Source of the DNA: Piper betle
Taxonomy: Eukaryota; Streptophyta; Magnoliopsida; Piperales; Piperaceae
DNA: 64,000 bases
Reading direction: 5' to 3'
NCBI GenBank assembly: GCA_033002965.1
Contig: JAURVB010014872.1
Coordinates: 62,001 to 126,000, forward strand
This document shows, one piece after another, positions 1-10,911 of this stretch. The notes beneath the pieces are model-generated. The model had not been told where the DNA came from and ran no database searches. It worked only from the letters and a program-made list of their open reading frames with translations. The translations under genes were made by a program, and so were the position numbers. The number at the start of each line of letters is the position of its first letter. Position 1 is the first letter of the stretch.

Positions 1-110
1 GGAGATTGTAGTCGTTCTCAATTTGATGTGTTCTTTTGTTGGAGATTGTTAATTTTGTTTGATGATTGGAGCTTGTTAGATGATGAAGATGATATTCTTG
101 GTTTGCCTGA

Positions 111-148
<38 letters not shown>

Positions 149-231
149 AGGATTTATTACTCCTTTCATTACACCGTGGATTGGTTAAGATCTTGTATAC
201 CAGGAGTTCGTTGTGAACTCTTGATAAAGAT
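1..231 (+). mobile_element. Truncated Ty1/copia-type LTR (third copy)
   Basis: This stretch matches the LTRs at 21367-21807 and 49877-50338. The shared order is a GGAGATTGT..TTGGATGT-like start, a GATGATTGGAG(C/T)TTGTTAGATGATGAA block, a GA repeat, and a segment ending near AGATGTG. The 5' part lies outside the window. The 3' part is cut near 231, where it joins C-block sequence at a shared AAAGATGTG word. It has no coding capacity. The copia assignment comes from the better-preserved copies. Confidence 0.7.
114..147. repeat. (GA)n microsatellite inside the LTR
   Basis: About 15 uninterrupted GA units, then GAAGAAGG. The same position in the other LTR copies holds shorter GA tracts (near 21555 and 50086), so length varies between paralogues. 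Confidence 0.95.
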
Positions 232-1699
232 GTGCGTGTCCATTAGCCAATTTATATATTCATCGACTGTACCGAATTAAATGGTAATAAAAATAATGAA
301 GGAACTATTAACTGTTCCTCATAACGGTGAAAATTGTGATTAATTTACTCAAGTCGATTGGAGCTATTAATGGTTATGATACAAACTTTTACCTAACCGT
401 TTAACCAATTTTACAAAAGATAAGAAGATAATTACGTGATATATATATATATATATACACACACACTATTTTTTAACTTGAAGTATTTTTTGTATAAAAT
501 AGTTGTAATGTTTGGAACTCATAAATTTTGGAGTTTTTTGTTGTAATTATAATCTTAATTTATTTCTTTTATATAATAAAAATATTATATATTTTGTTTG
601 AGAAGCTACTTTTTATAAGTATGGTTTTTTATTTTATATTTTATATATTTTTTTGTTAGGTTGATGTGTTATGTAAAATGGTGAAATTTTAAACAAGTTT
701 TGACCATTTAACTAACTACAAATCAGTTAAAATTTTGTTCTGGTAAACTTTATGAATTTGGTTAATGGTTTAGTTACGATTAATAATATGGTAAATAGTT
801 AACAATTATATGTGGATAATAGTATCAAACAATCCCTAATTGAACCGTTTACAAACCTAAACAGGGGCCTCTTGGATAAATCTCAAGAGAATTATTATAT
901 GCTTGATGAAAATCTCCAAAATATTAGCAACAGAAAGATTTCAGATTGGTCATTATAAATTTGGTGTAATAGAAAAATATAGATTTGGGGGATCCAAATA
1001 TACACAAGGTGTTGGGCGAAATAAGTACCTCGATAGAATCAAGGGAAAATACACTGATTGTTTAGTTTAATTAATATTTAAATAGAGCTTAATCAGTCAA
1101 TATATTTGTTAAGTGGGCTTATGGCTTATTAATATAGTCAATATAACGTTTAAGTGGATTATGGACTACGTCCATTTATAAGTCTATAAATAAGGATTGC
1201 ATTTTTTTCTTTTGAATCAACAAATAATTGAAGAATTAAGTTTATTTTATGTGTATATTAGAAGAGGTGGATCCTATAGTGTCAAATTCTATCAAAGGAA
1301 GAACCAACCCTTCGAAAAGCAGAATCTTAAATTAGGCTTTGTAACCATAATAGCCCAGACTGAGCATTACAACCATGATTTGGTCCTCTAATTATCTCCA
1401 AATGTACCACTTTCCTTGATTCTGTTAGATTTCCTTACAAGTTATCTAACAATTTATATACAAATTAGTCATCACATAGTTATCCTTCCTCAACAGTATA
1501 GTATTAACTTAAAGGAAAAATCTAGATGATTGGAGACTAGATGATCTAAAGGGACAAACCAAGGCATTTTGTGAGGAACATGTGCCAATCCGAGAGGAGC
1601 TCTTCGAGTTAATGGATACCTATTTGCAAATATTATATTTATAAATACTTGCATTTGATATTACCTTCGCGATTGCTAAAACTTTTTTTCTATATGGTT
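232..1699. repeat. C-type duplicated block, first copy, non-coding
   Basis: Collinear with 23060-24402 and 52000-53326. No gene is recognised. A TGTTGGG start at 1014 and a TATAAATAAGG box near 1185 resemble an LTR promoter, but no terminal repeats or target duplication could be fixed. A 41-codon stretch starting in AATCTAGATGATTGG near 1530 stays open in all three copies and could be an exon relic of unknown origin. Its amino-acid changes between copies do not look constrained. Confidence 0.7.
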
Positions 1700-1858
1700 C
1701 ACTAAAACCGTAGAGAAAATACTCTGCCCACGGAGCTTCTTGCCACGACTAGCTCTCTACGGTTAAAACCGAAGAGTCACTTTTGGCCACGGCTTTTATT
1801 ATTTCTTCACTGTTTCTCACCGTGGGGAACCGTGGGGAGAGGTCAATTTTTTGTAGTG
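1700..1858. mobile_element. Small CACTA-like MITE, copy 1
   Basis: A 159-bp element starts CACTA and ends TTTTTTGTAGTG. Inside are repeated sub-terminal motifs ACCGTAGAG, CCACGG and ACCGTGGGG in both orientations. CACTA...TAGTG ends are typical of En/Spm-type elements. No clear 3-bp target duplication is seen, so the superfamily is an inference. Copies lie at 24403-24561 and 53327-53496. Confidence 0.5.
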
Positions 1859-2241
1859 AAGGTTTTTTACAACAGTAAAAAAAATGTTTCTTTTCTCGCA
1901 TTTTCTTATAAGTCAAATAAGTGAAAACAACTTTTCCTCCATTTCATCGACTCGGCCAAGGATTTGAGCTTGTTACACAGCAAAAAGCATCATTCGAAAC
2001 TCGATGGGGAGAAGCAAGGCGGTGGCAAAACTCTTAACCATTTGTCTAAAGATGTGAATGCTTGATCTTAATAGAAGCTTGGACCAAGCGTACTAGCAGG
2101 TGAACCAGTATTGCCGGCAGAGTTGGAACGAGTGGCGGGCAAACTTGATTCATAGATATATACTTGGGAGCTGAGAACCCCCTGGGTAGTTATCTAGCTT
2201 CTTGTTGTTGTTTTATATTACCAGTTTTACTCACAACATAG

Positions 2242-2243
<2 letters not shown>
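1859..2243. repeat. C-block continuation, unrecognised
   Basis: Matches 24562-25063 and 53497-54000, but lacks about 100 bp that both of those have (around 24640-24770). It looks moderately exon-like in composition, but no frame stays open and no protein family is recognised. Confidence 0.6.

Positions 2244-2293
<50 letters not shown>
2244..2293. repeat. (TA)n microsatellite at the left border of the viral insert
   Basis: About 25 TA units. The paralogous positions at 25064-25101 and 54007-54042 have the same flanks (ACAACATAGCAAT on the left, GTATATTATTACAG on the right) with only a TA/TG repeat between them. Here the two flanks are separated by the viral insert. Confidence 0.95.
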
Positions 2294-2295
<2 letters not shown>

Positions 2296-5200
2296 ATTTC
2301 TTCTTTCTGATTAGAACTTTCTCCTATATGAAAATTTTTTAATTCATCAAATAATTTAATTTCTTCTTCTTCTTCTTGAGAATCAATGTTTTCTTTTAAT
2401 TCACTATTTAATTCTAAAATTTCTATCCTTCTTTTTAAAGATGACACTTCAGTTTTAAGATCATTGATTTCTTTTATTAAATCATTAGTTGTTATAGGCT
2501 TTTCTTTTTTCATTCTACCTAAGACTTCTGTCATAGTATAAGAAGGATTTAATATTGCTTCTGTTTCAGGTTTAAATTTAGATTTATCTTTATTTTTAGA
2601 TTCTATAATTTTCTCAATAAATTTTCTTTGATCTTCTTTGTTAGGAATAGAATCTATCATATCTAAAAGTAATTCTTCTTGAGCTGTGATTACATTAATT
2701 TGTAAGTTATTTAAATCTTTGATCATATTGTATTCTTCACACTCACAATTACTTGTACTAGATGAAGAACTTTCATATTCTGTATTTGTATTTACTTCTA
2801 AAGCTTCATATTCAGAAGTATCATTATCTGAAAAATCTTCTGATTCATCTATTAAATTTAAAAGTTGTTCTTTTTCTTCATCTGAGATTTTTAATTCTCT
2901 TATCTTTTTCTTTAATCTACATTGATTACGTGTATGCCCTGTTTGTCCACAATCCCAACAAACTACAGGCTTAGAGGATTTTTGAGATTTATATGGTTTT
3001 CTTGGTTTAGAACTTTTAGAGTTATTTTTCATTGGTTTACCTTCATTTTGTTTTTTCTTTCTATAAGGAATATAAGGTTTTCTAGGTTTTCTCTTTGTAG
3101 ATTTAGAACTAGATTTAGTAACTTTTGTAGGGTAATTAGGGAGTAAATTTGTACCAAATTGGCTACAAAATTCCCCCATTTCCTTCTTACCTAAAAGTCT
3201 TTGTTTCTTTAATTGACTTTTTATTTTTAGATCATTACACAGACTTAATCCTTCATTAATAACTTGTCCTACTAATTGTCCAAAAGTGTATTGATCATAT
3301 GGAATTATTCCATTATGTAAGTTTCTAAGTCTATTTCTAACCTTTTCTGCAAATAAAGTAGGTAATCCTGAAATAAACCTTTCTTTCCAAACATCTAAAC
3401 TAGAATCTTCTCGTTGATATAATAAAGTTTGAAATGTATCTTTATACCATCTAAAATGTGTTAAATTAGGACATCTTAAATTTAAGATTAATTCTTTAAT
3501 TCTTTCTTTTAAACTAGTCAATTCCCCAATAAAATGTCTTAATATAGTTTGAATTAAAGTATAAACAGAATCTTCTATAGGTTGATTTGTACTTGGTTCT
3601 ACTTTTATAGCATTTAAAATATCTAATTTTTGTGCTGTAGTTAAATTATTATCCCACCAACCTTTTAACTGTCCAGAGAAACCTGCTATTATCATTTCAG
3701 CTATTTGTCTATCTGAGTTATTATTAGTTCTACATATAGTAGCATACATTAACATGTTGTGTAATAATGTAAGTATTTGATATTCTGAAAATCCATCTAA
3801 ATTCCATTCATAGATAGATTTACCATTATAACTTAAAACTGATTGATTACTTTCTTCAAATAACACCGTAGCAGGAGTTGGTCTTTGATAATAATTTCTT
3901 GTAAAGGGTAAAGGTTGTACCATAGGTTTTGCTACATTTATTTGATCAGTAAATTGATTTCTCAAATCATCTTCATTATATGTAACTGTTTTTATAGAAT
4001 CTTTAATATTTAAGTTTCCTAATTTATCCGTTAATTTTTCTAAAAATTCATTAGTTAAAGGCGGTCTTGTATTAAATTTTTTAGTCATAATTGGAGGTTT
4101 TATTAAAGCCGGTTGAAGTAAAATAGTACTAGATGATTCTTCTATTTTACTTTTATCTTTAGATCTGGGTAACCATGTTTCTTCTATATTAGATAATTGG
4201 GAAGCTATGGTTTGTAAATGCATATGTGTATAATTATTTTGTTTAATTAATATACTCATATCTTCAGATTTATTATCTGTTTTTACAAAGCTTAATGCTT
4301 CTATTGATCCGTACTTAATATTTCCTACAGGAGGATGTTTACTATTAATAATTTTTCCTTCTTGATCCCAAGAGCGTGTTTCTTTATGTACTAATATTTT
4401 AGGAGTTACTAATTCCTTAAACCATTTTGTAAAAGGGATTTCATAACCAAGGTTTGTTAAATCTATGTAATATTGGTCTTTATATTCTTCTAATTGGGTT
4501 TTATTAAATGTACTAAAATACCAATCTCTAAAATTTTTATTTTTAGGAGTCATAAATTCTTTTGAGCATTTTTCTCTGTCTGGAATATATCTTATCGTAT
4601 TAATTTTAAATTCCATATCTGATAATGTTGGCTCATCCATATATAACGCATGAGGTATATTATGTTCTGACATAAGGATTCCAGCTACATTAGAACTAGA
4701 AGGTTTATCATGTTCTGATATAAATCTTGTAGAAGTACTATTTCTTCCAAAGATTATATTAACATCACCATTAGTTTCTTCTATAATGGCTTCTGCAGAT
4801 CTTTTCTCTACTTTGGGAGGAACTACTTGTTCTAATTTCCAAACTTCTGGAAGAACTATATCTGTCCATTTAATAATTTTAGGAATCTCTATATTAGCTT
4901 TAGTTGTATCTATTTGGAATAATGTTGTATTTCCTTTTCTAGATGCTAGTTTAGCATTAGGATTAATTGTTGTCATTGCCTTAAAACATATTCTATATAA
5001 CACACATATGTTTTGGGATCCTTCTTTCATATCATAACCTTGTGTTTTCATGTTTAAACACAAAGCATCTTTAAGATGAGGATCACTTAAGGATAATGAA
5101 AAATTTGGATAACAATTAAAATATACAGGTCCAGTTCCTAAACTGGATTCTATTATTCCTAATAGAGAATCTTTAAATTTATTATGTCTATTATCACGAA

Positions 5201-5465
5201 GACATAATAATATTGACGTATTTAAACCATCTCTTGTCAATGGTTTAACAGCTATTTGTACTAATCCTAAGTGAATATAATTATATTCATTTCTTAATTC
5301 TTCTAATATCTTATTACTTAATAAGGATAAGTTGTCTGTAAAGTTTTGTAAACTTATACTTTCTTCATATGTTTTAATAAGATATGCCTGTTTAAATTCT
5401 AATAAGCCTTTATTATATATTTTATTAGGTTGTACTTTAGGTATACTCCACTTATTTAATTTTGT
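2294..5465 (-). pseudogene. Endogenous caulimovirid fragment: fused movement protein and coat protein frame, truncated
   Basis: A single minus-strand frame of about 1,057 viral codons is open from 5465 to the TA repeat. The first ~220 codons resemble the Caulimoviridae movement protein: an LGLVQIAVKPLTRDG-type block around 5238-5285, then VYFNCYPNFSLSL. The middle has a capsid-like domain, then a Lys/Arg-rich stretch and a zinc knuckle CWDCGQTGHTRNQC (2919-2960, pattern Cx2Cx4Hx4C), as in caulimovirid coat proteins. An acidic Ser/Glu tail and a probable coiled coil follow. Protease, reverse transcriptase and RNase H are absent because the fragment is cut at the TA repeat. The frame's nominal end at 2190 is host sequence: TA units read as Tyr-Ile repeats. 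The authentic start is also missing, since an in-frame TAA lies at 5466-5468. The likely group is Petuvirus- or Florendovirus-like; the genus is not settled. A movement-protein-bearing LTR element is the alternative. Confidence 0.8.
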
Positions 5466-5594
5466 TTATAATTGTGAATATTATTGTGTTCTGTTTATAA
5501 CTGTAAATATTATATAATTATTTTGCTTATTGTTGTTGTAAAAGTTCTGTTACTTTATAACCTTTTGAAGTCAATTAGAAATCCGTGTGTGTGG
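5466..5594. other. Junction between two head-to-head viral fragments
   Basis: To the left, the minus-strand fragment decays into AT-rich sequence only loosely alignable with the leader and start region of the other fragment. To the right begins a plus-strand fragment with the primer site. The exact breakpoint cannot be set. There is no gene. Confidence 0.55.
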
Positions 5595-5608
5595 TGGTAT
5601 TAGAGCCA
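5595..5608 (+). other. tRNA-Met primer-binding site of the viral fragment
   Basis: TGGTATTAGAGCCA matches 13 of 14 bases of the TGGTATCAGAGCCA site complementary to initiator tRNA-Met, which caulimovirids and many plant retroelements use to prime minus-strand DNA synthesis. It lies 142 bp before an ATG that opens a movement-protein N-terminus, as expected for a genomic leader. Confidence 0.75.
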
Positions 5609-5750
5609 AAGTGATTCTTAGAAACTTGACCCAGGCTAGGTGACGCAGTACCTCTTGATAAGTCGACGCAAGGCTGAGGTAAGCAAAGTCGCAGATTTGC
5701 GGTGTTCTGCTAGGAAATTCCTGGTTTAGGAAAATAATTTAAGAAAAACA
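5609..5750 (+). other. Viral leader sequence
   Basis: Non-coding stretch between the primer-binding site and the ATG at 5751. It is more GC-rich than the surrounding viral coding sequence and has no long frame. It is called leader from its position. Confidence 0.5.
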
Positions 5751-6020
5751 ATGGTTTTTTTACAACAACTTGTAAGGAGATCTAAAGACTTAGAAAGTTC
5801 TAAAATAACCGAACAACTAGTGTATAATAATATAGAACAAAGATTAAATAAGTAGAGTATACCTAATGTACAACCTAATAAAATATATAATAAAGGCTTA
5901 TTAAAATTTAAGCTGGCATATCTTATTAAAACATATGAAGAAAGTATAAGTTTACAAAACTTTACAGACAATTTATCCTTATTAAGTAATAAGATATTAG
6001 AAGAATTAAAAAATGAATAG
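5751..6020 (+). pseudogene. Second caulimovirid fragment: N-terminus of the movement protein, broken
   Basis: It starts with ATG at 5751 and runs about 90 codons. From about codon 32 it aligns closely with the start of the minus-strand movement-protein frame (arms about 5843-6015 and 5301-5465, opposite orientations). The Trp codon of that frame is TAG here (5853-5855), so this copy is dead. The second stop at 6018-6020 arises where viral sequence meets host TA/TG repeat. The fragment carries the authentic start that the other lacks; the two have different defects and no joint product is made. Confidence 0.75.
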
Positions 6021-6650
6021 GTATGTATGTATATAGGTATGTATATATATATATGTATGTGTGTATATTATTACAGCGCAAAATTCGTTAATCATACAAG
6101 GGCACTGCCTCATTCGAGAGCCAAAGTTTTGTTGAACTATTTTGTTCGCTCATCATTCACGAAAAGAAAAGTAAAGCTCAAAGCAAATTTTGGTCGTTAT
6201 TTTTGCACTTAAAATTACTAGCTATATATAAATGAATATTTATGGTCAAAGTGGGTTATTACAAAATCAACCACGCAAGGAGAACAAAAAGAAAACTGAT
6301 AAAAATTTTACTTAAAATAAATTACAAGCATAAATATATAAAAGAAACATCTACTGCTTAAAATTTAAGTTGATTAAATAAAAATTGAAAACTAGCGTAA
6401 GAGAAAATTTTTCAAAAATAAACTTAAGCATATAAATGAGATAGAGGAGACAGCATAAGATAAAAATTGCACTGAAAGGCTATAAGATGATGCAACTATT
6501 AGCTTGCCCGGCCTGACGATGATGCAACATGGGGATAATCGTAAGAACAAAGCTGTAATTGGATGGTGGAGAGGAGCTCCATCTGGAGAATCCAACCTTC
6601 ACCTCTCAATGTCAATAAACATTTGATCATGAAATTACACCCTCAAACAA
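6021..6650. repeat. C-block sequence resuming right of the viral insert
   Basis: After about 50 bp of TA/TG repeat, the sequence from GTATATTATTACAG onward is collinear with 25102-25570 and 54043-54510. No gene is recognised. Near 6520-6600 similarity to the other C blocks ends. Those continue into a minisatellite that is missing here. Confidence 0.7.
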
Positions 6651-7042
6651 TGGCGATAGCACTCAGCATTTGATCGAAAAGCACTGCCACCACCCACCTC
6701 ATATGCGCGCATATACATCCTAATTGATGCATCAACGCTCCCCCAATTTTGAATGTGGGAGTTTGTGACCCAACTGCACTTGCACCTCTCTTTCGTCTTC
6801 TTGGCAAATGGTAACGCTACTTGTCGCTTCCAGCGAATTTTTGCTTATGGCGTTAGCACTCAGCATTTGATCGAAAAGCACTGCCACCACCCACCTCATA
6901 TGCGCGCATATACATCCTAATTGATACATCAACGCTCTCCCAAGTTTGAATGTGGGAGTTTGTGACCCAACTGCACTTGCACCTCTCTTTCGTCTTCTTG
7001 ACAAATGGTAACGCTACTTGTCGCTTCCAGCGAACTTTTGCG
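6651..7042. repeat. Tandem direct repeat, two copies of 196 bp
   Basis: 6651-6846 and 6847-7042 are nearly identical, each starting TGGCG(A/T)TAGCACTCAGC and ending in TTCCAGCGAA(T/C)TTTTGC. Minus-strand frames read through them, but the peptide matches no known family and the duplication itself produces the apparent ORFs. Origin unknown. Confidence 0.9.
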
Positions 7043-7415
7043 TTGTAATTGAATGATTTTTTCGACAAGACTGTGGTTGATTGGTAGATGACTTGTTGGT
7101 GTTTCGTCATCTCCTCGTTTTATGTCTAACGAGATGGCCGCATGTCTTTTTTTATGTATTCTCTTCTTGTATGCCATGTTCTTCAATGCAAGCTAGACGG
7201 CTACTGGAAACGGTAATCTTCAAACTTAATACGTTAATAAGAATGCTATACATTCATCAACTTTGATAAGAAAAAATTTATCCTAGAAAACATATACATC
7301 CCATAACTTGTCGACAAAGGATGATACAATGACAATATTTCCATGAAAAAGCTGGCTAGCATATCCTTAAGAGATGGTTATTACTTATGTCATATACGTG
7401 CATATATAATCTATT

Positions 7416-7459
<44 letters not shown>

Positions 7460-7464
7460 TGGGT
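7043..7464. other. Unassigned spacer ending in a (TA)n microsatellite
   Basis: No gene is recognised. A TA tract at 7417-7455 marks the left edge of P450 unit U1; the TA tract at 34839-34865 marks the left edge of U3 in the same way. Confidence 0.7.
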
Positions 7465-10400
7465 GCGAAATCGCCCGGCATCATACTTCACTTTTATGTC
7501 GAATCGAATTGAGGGGTTCAATGGGACCAAAAGCACTCTTGATATGCAAAAAAATTGTGAGAGTTAAGAAAATAAAAATAAAATAAAAGGTCCATGAGTG
7601 AGGAAAGAGAAAGAAATTTTTACGTGGTTCCGTAGGGTTTAATATACATCCTTAAGTCAGCCAGTGTAGTTTAGAAACTACAAATGTATTATTTTCCTTG
7701 ATTTTTATAAGTTACACAAAATAGTGAATTTTTTACCACTTTGATTTGATTCACCTTTAATAACTTAGATTTCAATGCCCTGTTTTGTCATCTTCTAGTC
7801 TTCGAATGCTTAACTATTAACTATTTAGCTTATTTAATAGTAATAATATATAATGTATACCGTAAATTATTTTTTTCCAGCAATAAAATATATTAAATAT
7901 AACTTATCACATTTACTAAAATTAAATTACGAATATATATGGGTCATGATCAAGAAAAAGGGCGCCGTGGTCGCCCTCAAAGGGGTAGTTAAGAAAGTAA
8001 GCATCCATAATTTACCTTCGCAAACAATGTTGAATAAATAAAATGTAAAAATAAATTTAATAATAACCACAAGGTAATAAAGTAATAATAAAGTTGACAT
8101 GCATAAGCAGAGTAACAAAAAAATACACAAGATACTGTTGTTACCTATGTATTAATTTATTGTTACTTTAATTTTATATATAAAATCTAATTAAATAATT
8201 AGATAAACATAATATCTTAAAAAATTCTAATTAAATGAGAAGATAAATTATAATAATTTAGTTTAATTTTTTAGTCGTATTTTAATTAGTAAAATCTCTT
8301 ATTTTTCATAAGAGTGTAACTTTTAGATTCCCTTTTATTTAATAATAAGTGCAAATGTTGATCAGGTTTGAAAATTATCTCTGAGTTTTGCACATAAACA
8401 AATGAACATTTAACTTTGGTAATTGTAATTTTTTTACGTCCAAATATATCATTCCCATATAAGATCAGAGCTAATTATTTTAGTCTGATCTTTTTATGAA
8501 AATATTTATTTTCTTTAGTGTGTCTGTGTCATTTATAACTAGAATTTTTCAGACGATTTTAGAAGGGATATCAACAAATTCTTGAATAGTTACTTTCCTA
8601 GCGGCGTTATCTAGTTTGAATTTATTTATTCTTGTAGGCGTTGCGCATTAATATGACAAAATCCATTTTAATTACAGATCGGAAATTCTAAAATAATTTT
8701 TAACAAAACTCCCCCTGGAATTCACAAATGTGAAAAAAAACACCGTCGGCAAAAATGTTCCTTGGGCTTCACTGTTCTTTTATAAAAATTTCTTATTCTA
8801 AATTATATTTTATTTACCAAAAATTCTGTTCCTTGGGCTTCTTATCATAGATATAGGTAGAGGTTTGTTTCAACTTATTTTTTTTAGTCTTCGTTGATCC
8901 GAGCAAGTACATGAGATGATAAGCATTCTAACCCACTAAATGTCCAAGAACCCAAAAAACAAAAATAAAAAAGCTTCGACTCACACTTTTTTCCTCGACT
9001 ACACCATGCCCATACATGAATTGGTGTATCATATATTTAAATGTGATTGATTGGTTTATAGTCGCTACCACATATGAATGGGCGAGAGTTTTTTTGAAAA
9101 AAATAGCTTGGGTAGATGCAAAGACGTGATGATTAAAAGAAAGGATTTTTGGCAGCTTCAATGTTGGCTAGTGACTACAAATTACCACCAACATAAGATA
9201 GAAACGACACTTCACGGTTTTGGGCATGGTCACACCAAAACCTTCGGTCATTTATTTATAATTTTGTTTCCTTTTCAATATACACCGTAAATTTTTTCCG
9301 AAAATTGCTTAGATTAAGCTTTCTAAGATCACATATTTTTTTAAACAAAACAAGATTAAGTGTTTACCACATTAATTAATGTACAAAAGCCATACGAATA
9401 CTAAATATTACGAAGATCCATCCATTCAGGTCAAGTAACCTTTCAAACAAACATATATGCTAATATAACAATATTTTATATGATTTTTACCGTTAACTTA
9501 TATCTGTTAGTTTAGTTTTAGGATTAATTGGGAGTGAATAAATATATATTAGAGATATTAGGCTATTATGTAATTAGGGTTGATTAATAGCTATTTGAAT
9601 AAATTTCATAGTGATTATTAATTGCAGGTCTGTGGTGCTTTGGGTGTGGATTAATGGAAAAAAGCAAGTTTTTGGTAAAAAAATCTATAATCTGTCAATG
9701 TTTGTTGATTTGGCATTTTTTAGCATCAGAACTTGAAGTTGTCACTTTGAGACAGAAAGAGTTGAAGCAATTAAATTTAAAACTTGTTAACATCCAACAA
9801 AGAATGTGAAAGGACAAATAAAGCCGTCCTCCCTTGATTTCTCAATATGTATGCCATTAAAGACAAAGCAATGCTAACCACTAGATTTTGAATGAAGCAT
9901 CTAGATTGATTTGATCATCAGACTTTGTTTGAAACAACCTTTTACTTCTTGTATCTATAGAATGACTTCACGTATAAAAAAGAGAGGGGGACCGCTAGGA
10001 GCGGCAGCTTCCTTGGCTCTTCTGTTCTATTTTGTTTTTTTTTATTATTTTTTTTTACTTTTTTAGAAACTTTACAATGGGATTGAATAAATATTGTACA
10101 TTTGTAGTTTGTCACTAATTTGCATTTCTAAGGTAAGGAATTCACTGAAATAGATCCTGGAGTTTATATTTATGTGAAATAAATATTTTTATTTTATTCA
10201 AGGACTTTACTGTTTATTGTGCCCGCCTTTTAATTTACATTGAAAATTTATTTTATTTATAGATTCAATCATGTTTTTATCATTATTTAAAATAATTATT
10301 AATGACAAATTCTTTGGGATTCAAAGTTTATAATAAAATTATTTACTACTTGTCAATTTCAATTTATGCATTTATAATTATTCATTTGATTTTATTCGAT

Positions 10401-10911
10401 TGAAGGTGGGAGTGCATATTTTAGAATAAAAAAAGGGCTTTCACGATACAATATTCCACAATAACAAATATTAAATTCAAGAATATTACGAGGGAAAGAA
10501 AAATAAAAATTTTATTAATGATCATAAATATGAATTTCCATAATTTATGGAGTGTGAATTACGGTACCCTAGATTGTGAACATTTGAAGGTTTTTTTATT
10601 GTTTATTTGCTTTTGTTTAACTTTCATTGACTTCGAGATTATTCTTTTTTGTTCTTTTTCGTTATCTTCATAACTTGCATTCTTGTAGTTTTAGTAAATT
10701 AGTTAAGAACAACTTAATTTGCCTCGAAATATCATTTGTCATTACTAAACTATAAGTTATCAATTGATTTGCGCACATGCTAGTAATATTTTAAAGCACA
10801 ACATATGCATATGCTTATGATTAAACATACTTATGACGATAAACAACGTTGCTGAGACGTGATTAGTTACTTGAAACAAACACAAAGACATTTAAATCAT
10901 GCATGACGAAG
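7465..10911. repeat. 3' flank of P450 gene 1, non-coding duplicated sequence
   Basis: Collinear with 28027-31454 and 34868-38229, and in part with 56161-56458. It starts with GTGCGAAATCGCCCGGCATC and soon has an ACGTGGTTCCGTAGGGTTT segment of the kind found beside LTR retroelements. No conserved reading frame exists across the copies. Relative to the U2 and U3 flanks, about 26 bp is missing near 9838. Confidence 0.75.

Noticed and set aside
1014..1310. A further solo LTR starting TGTTGGG with a TATA box
   Set aside because: No CA-ended terminus with matching target duplication could be found in any of the three copies.
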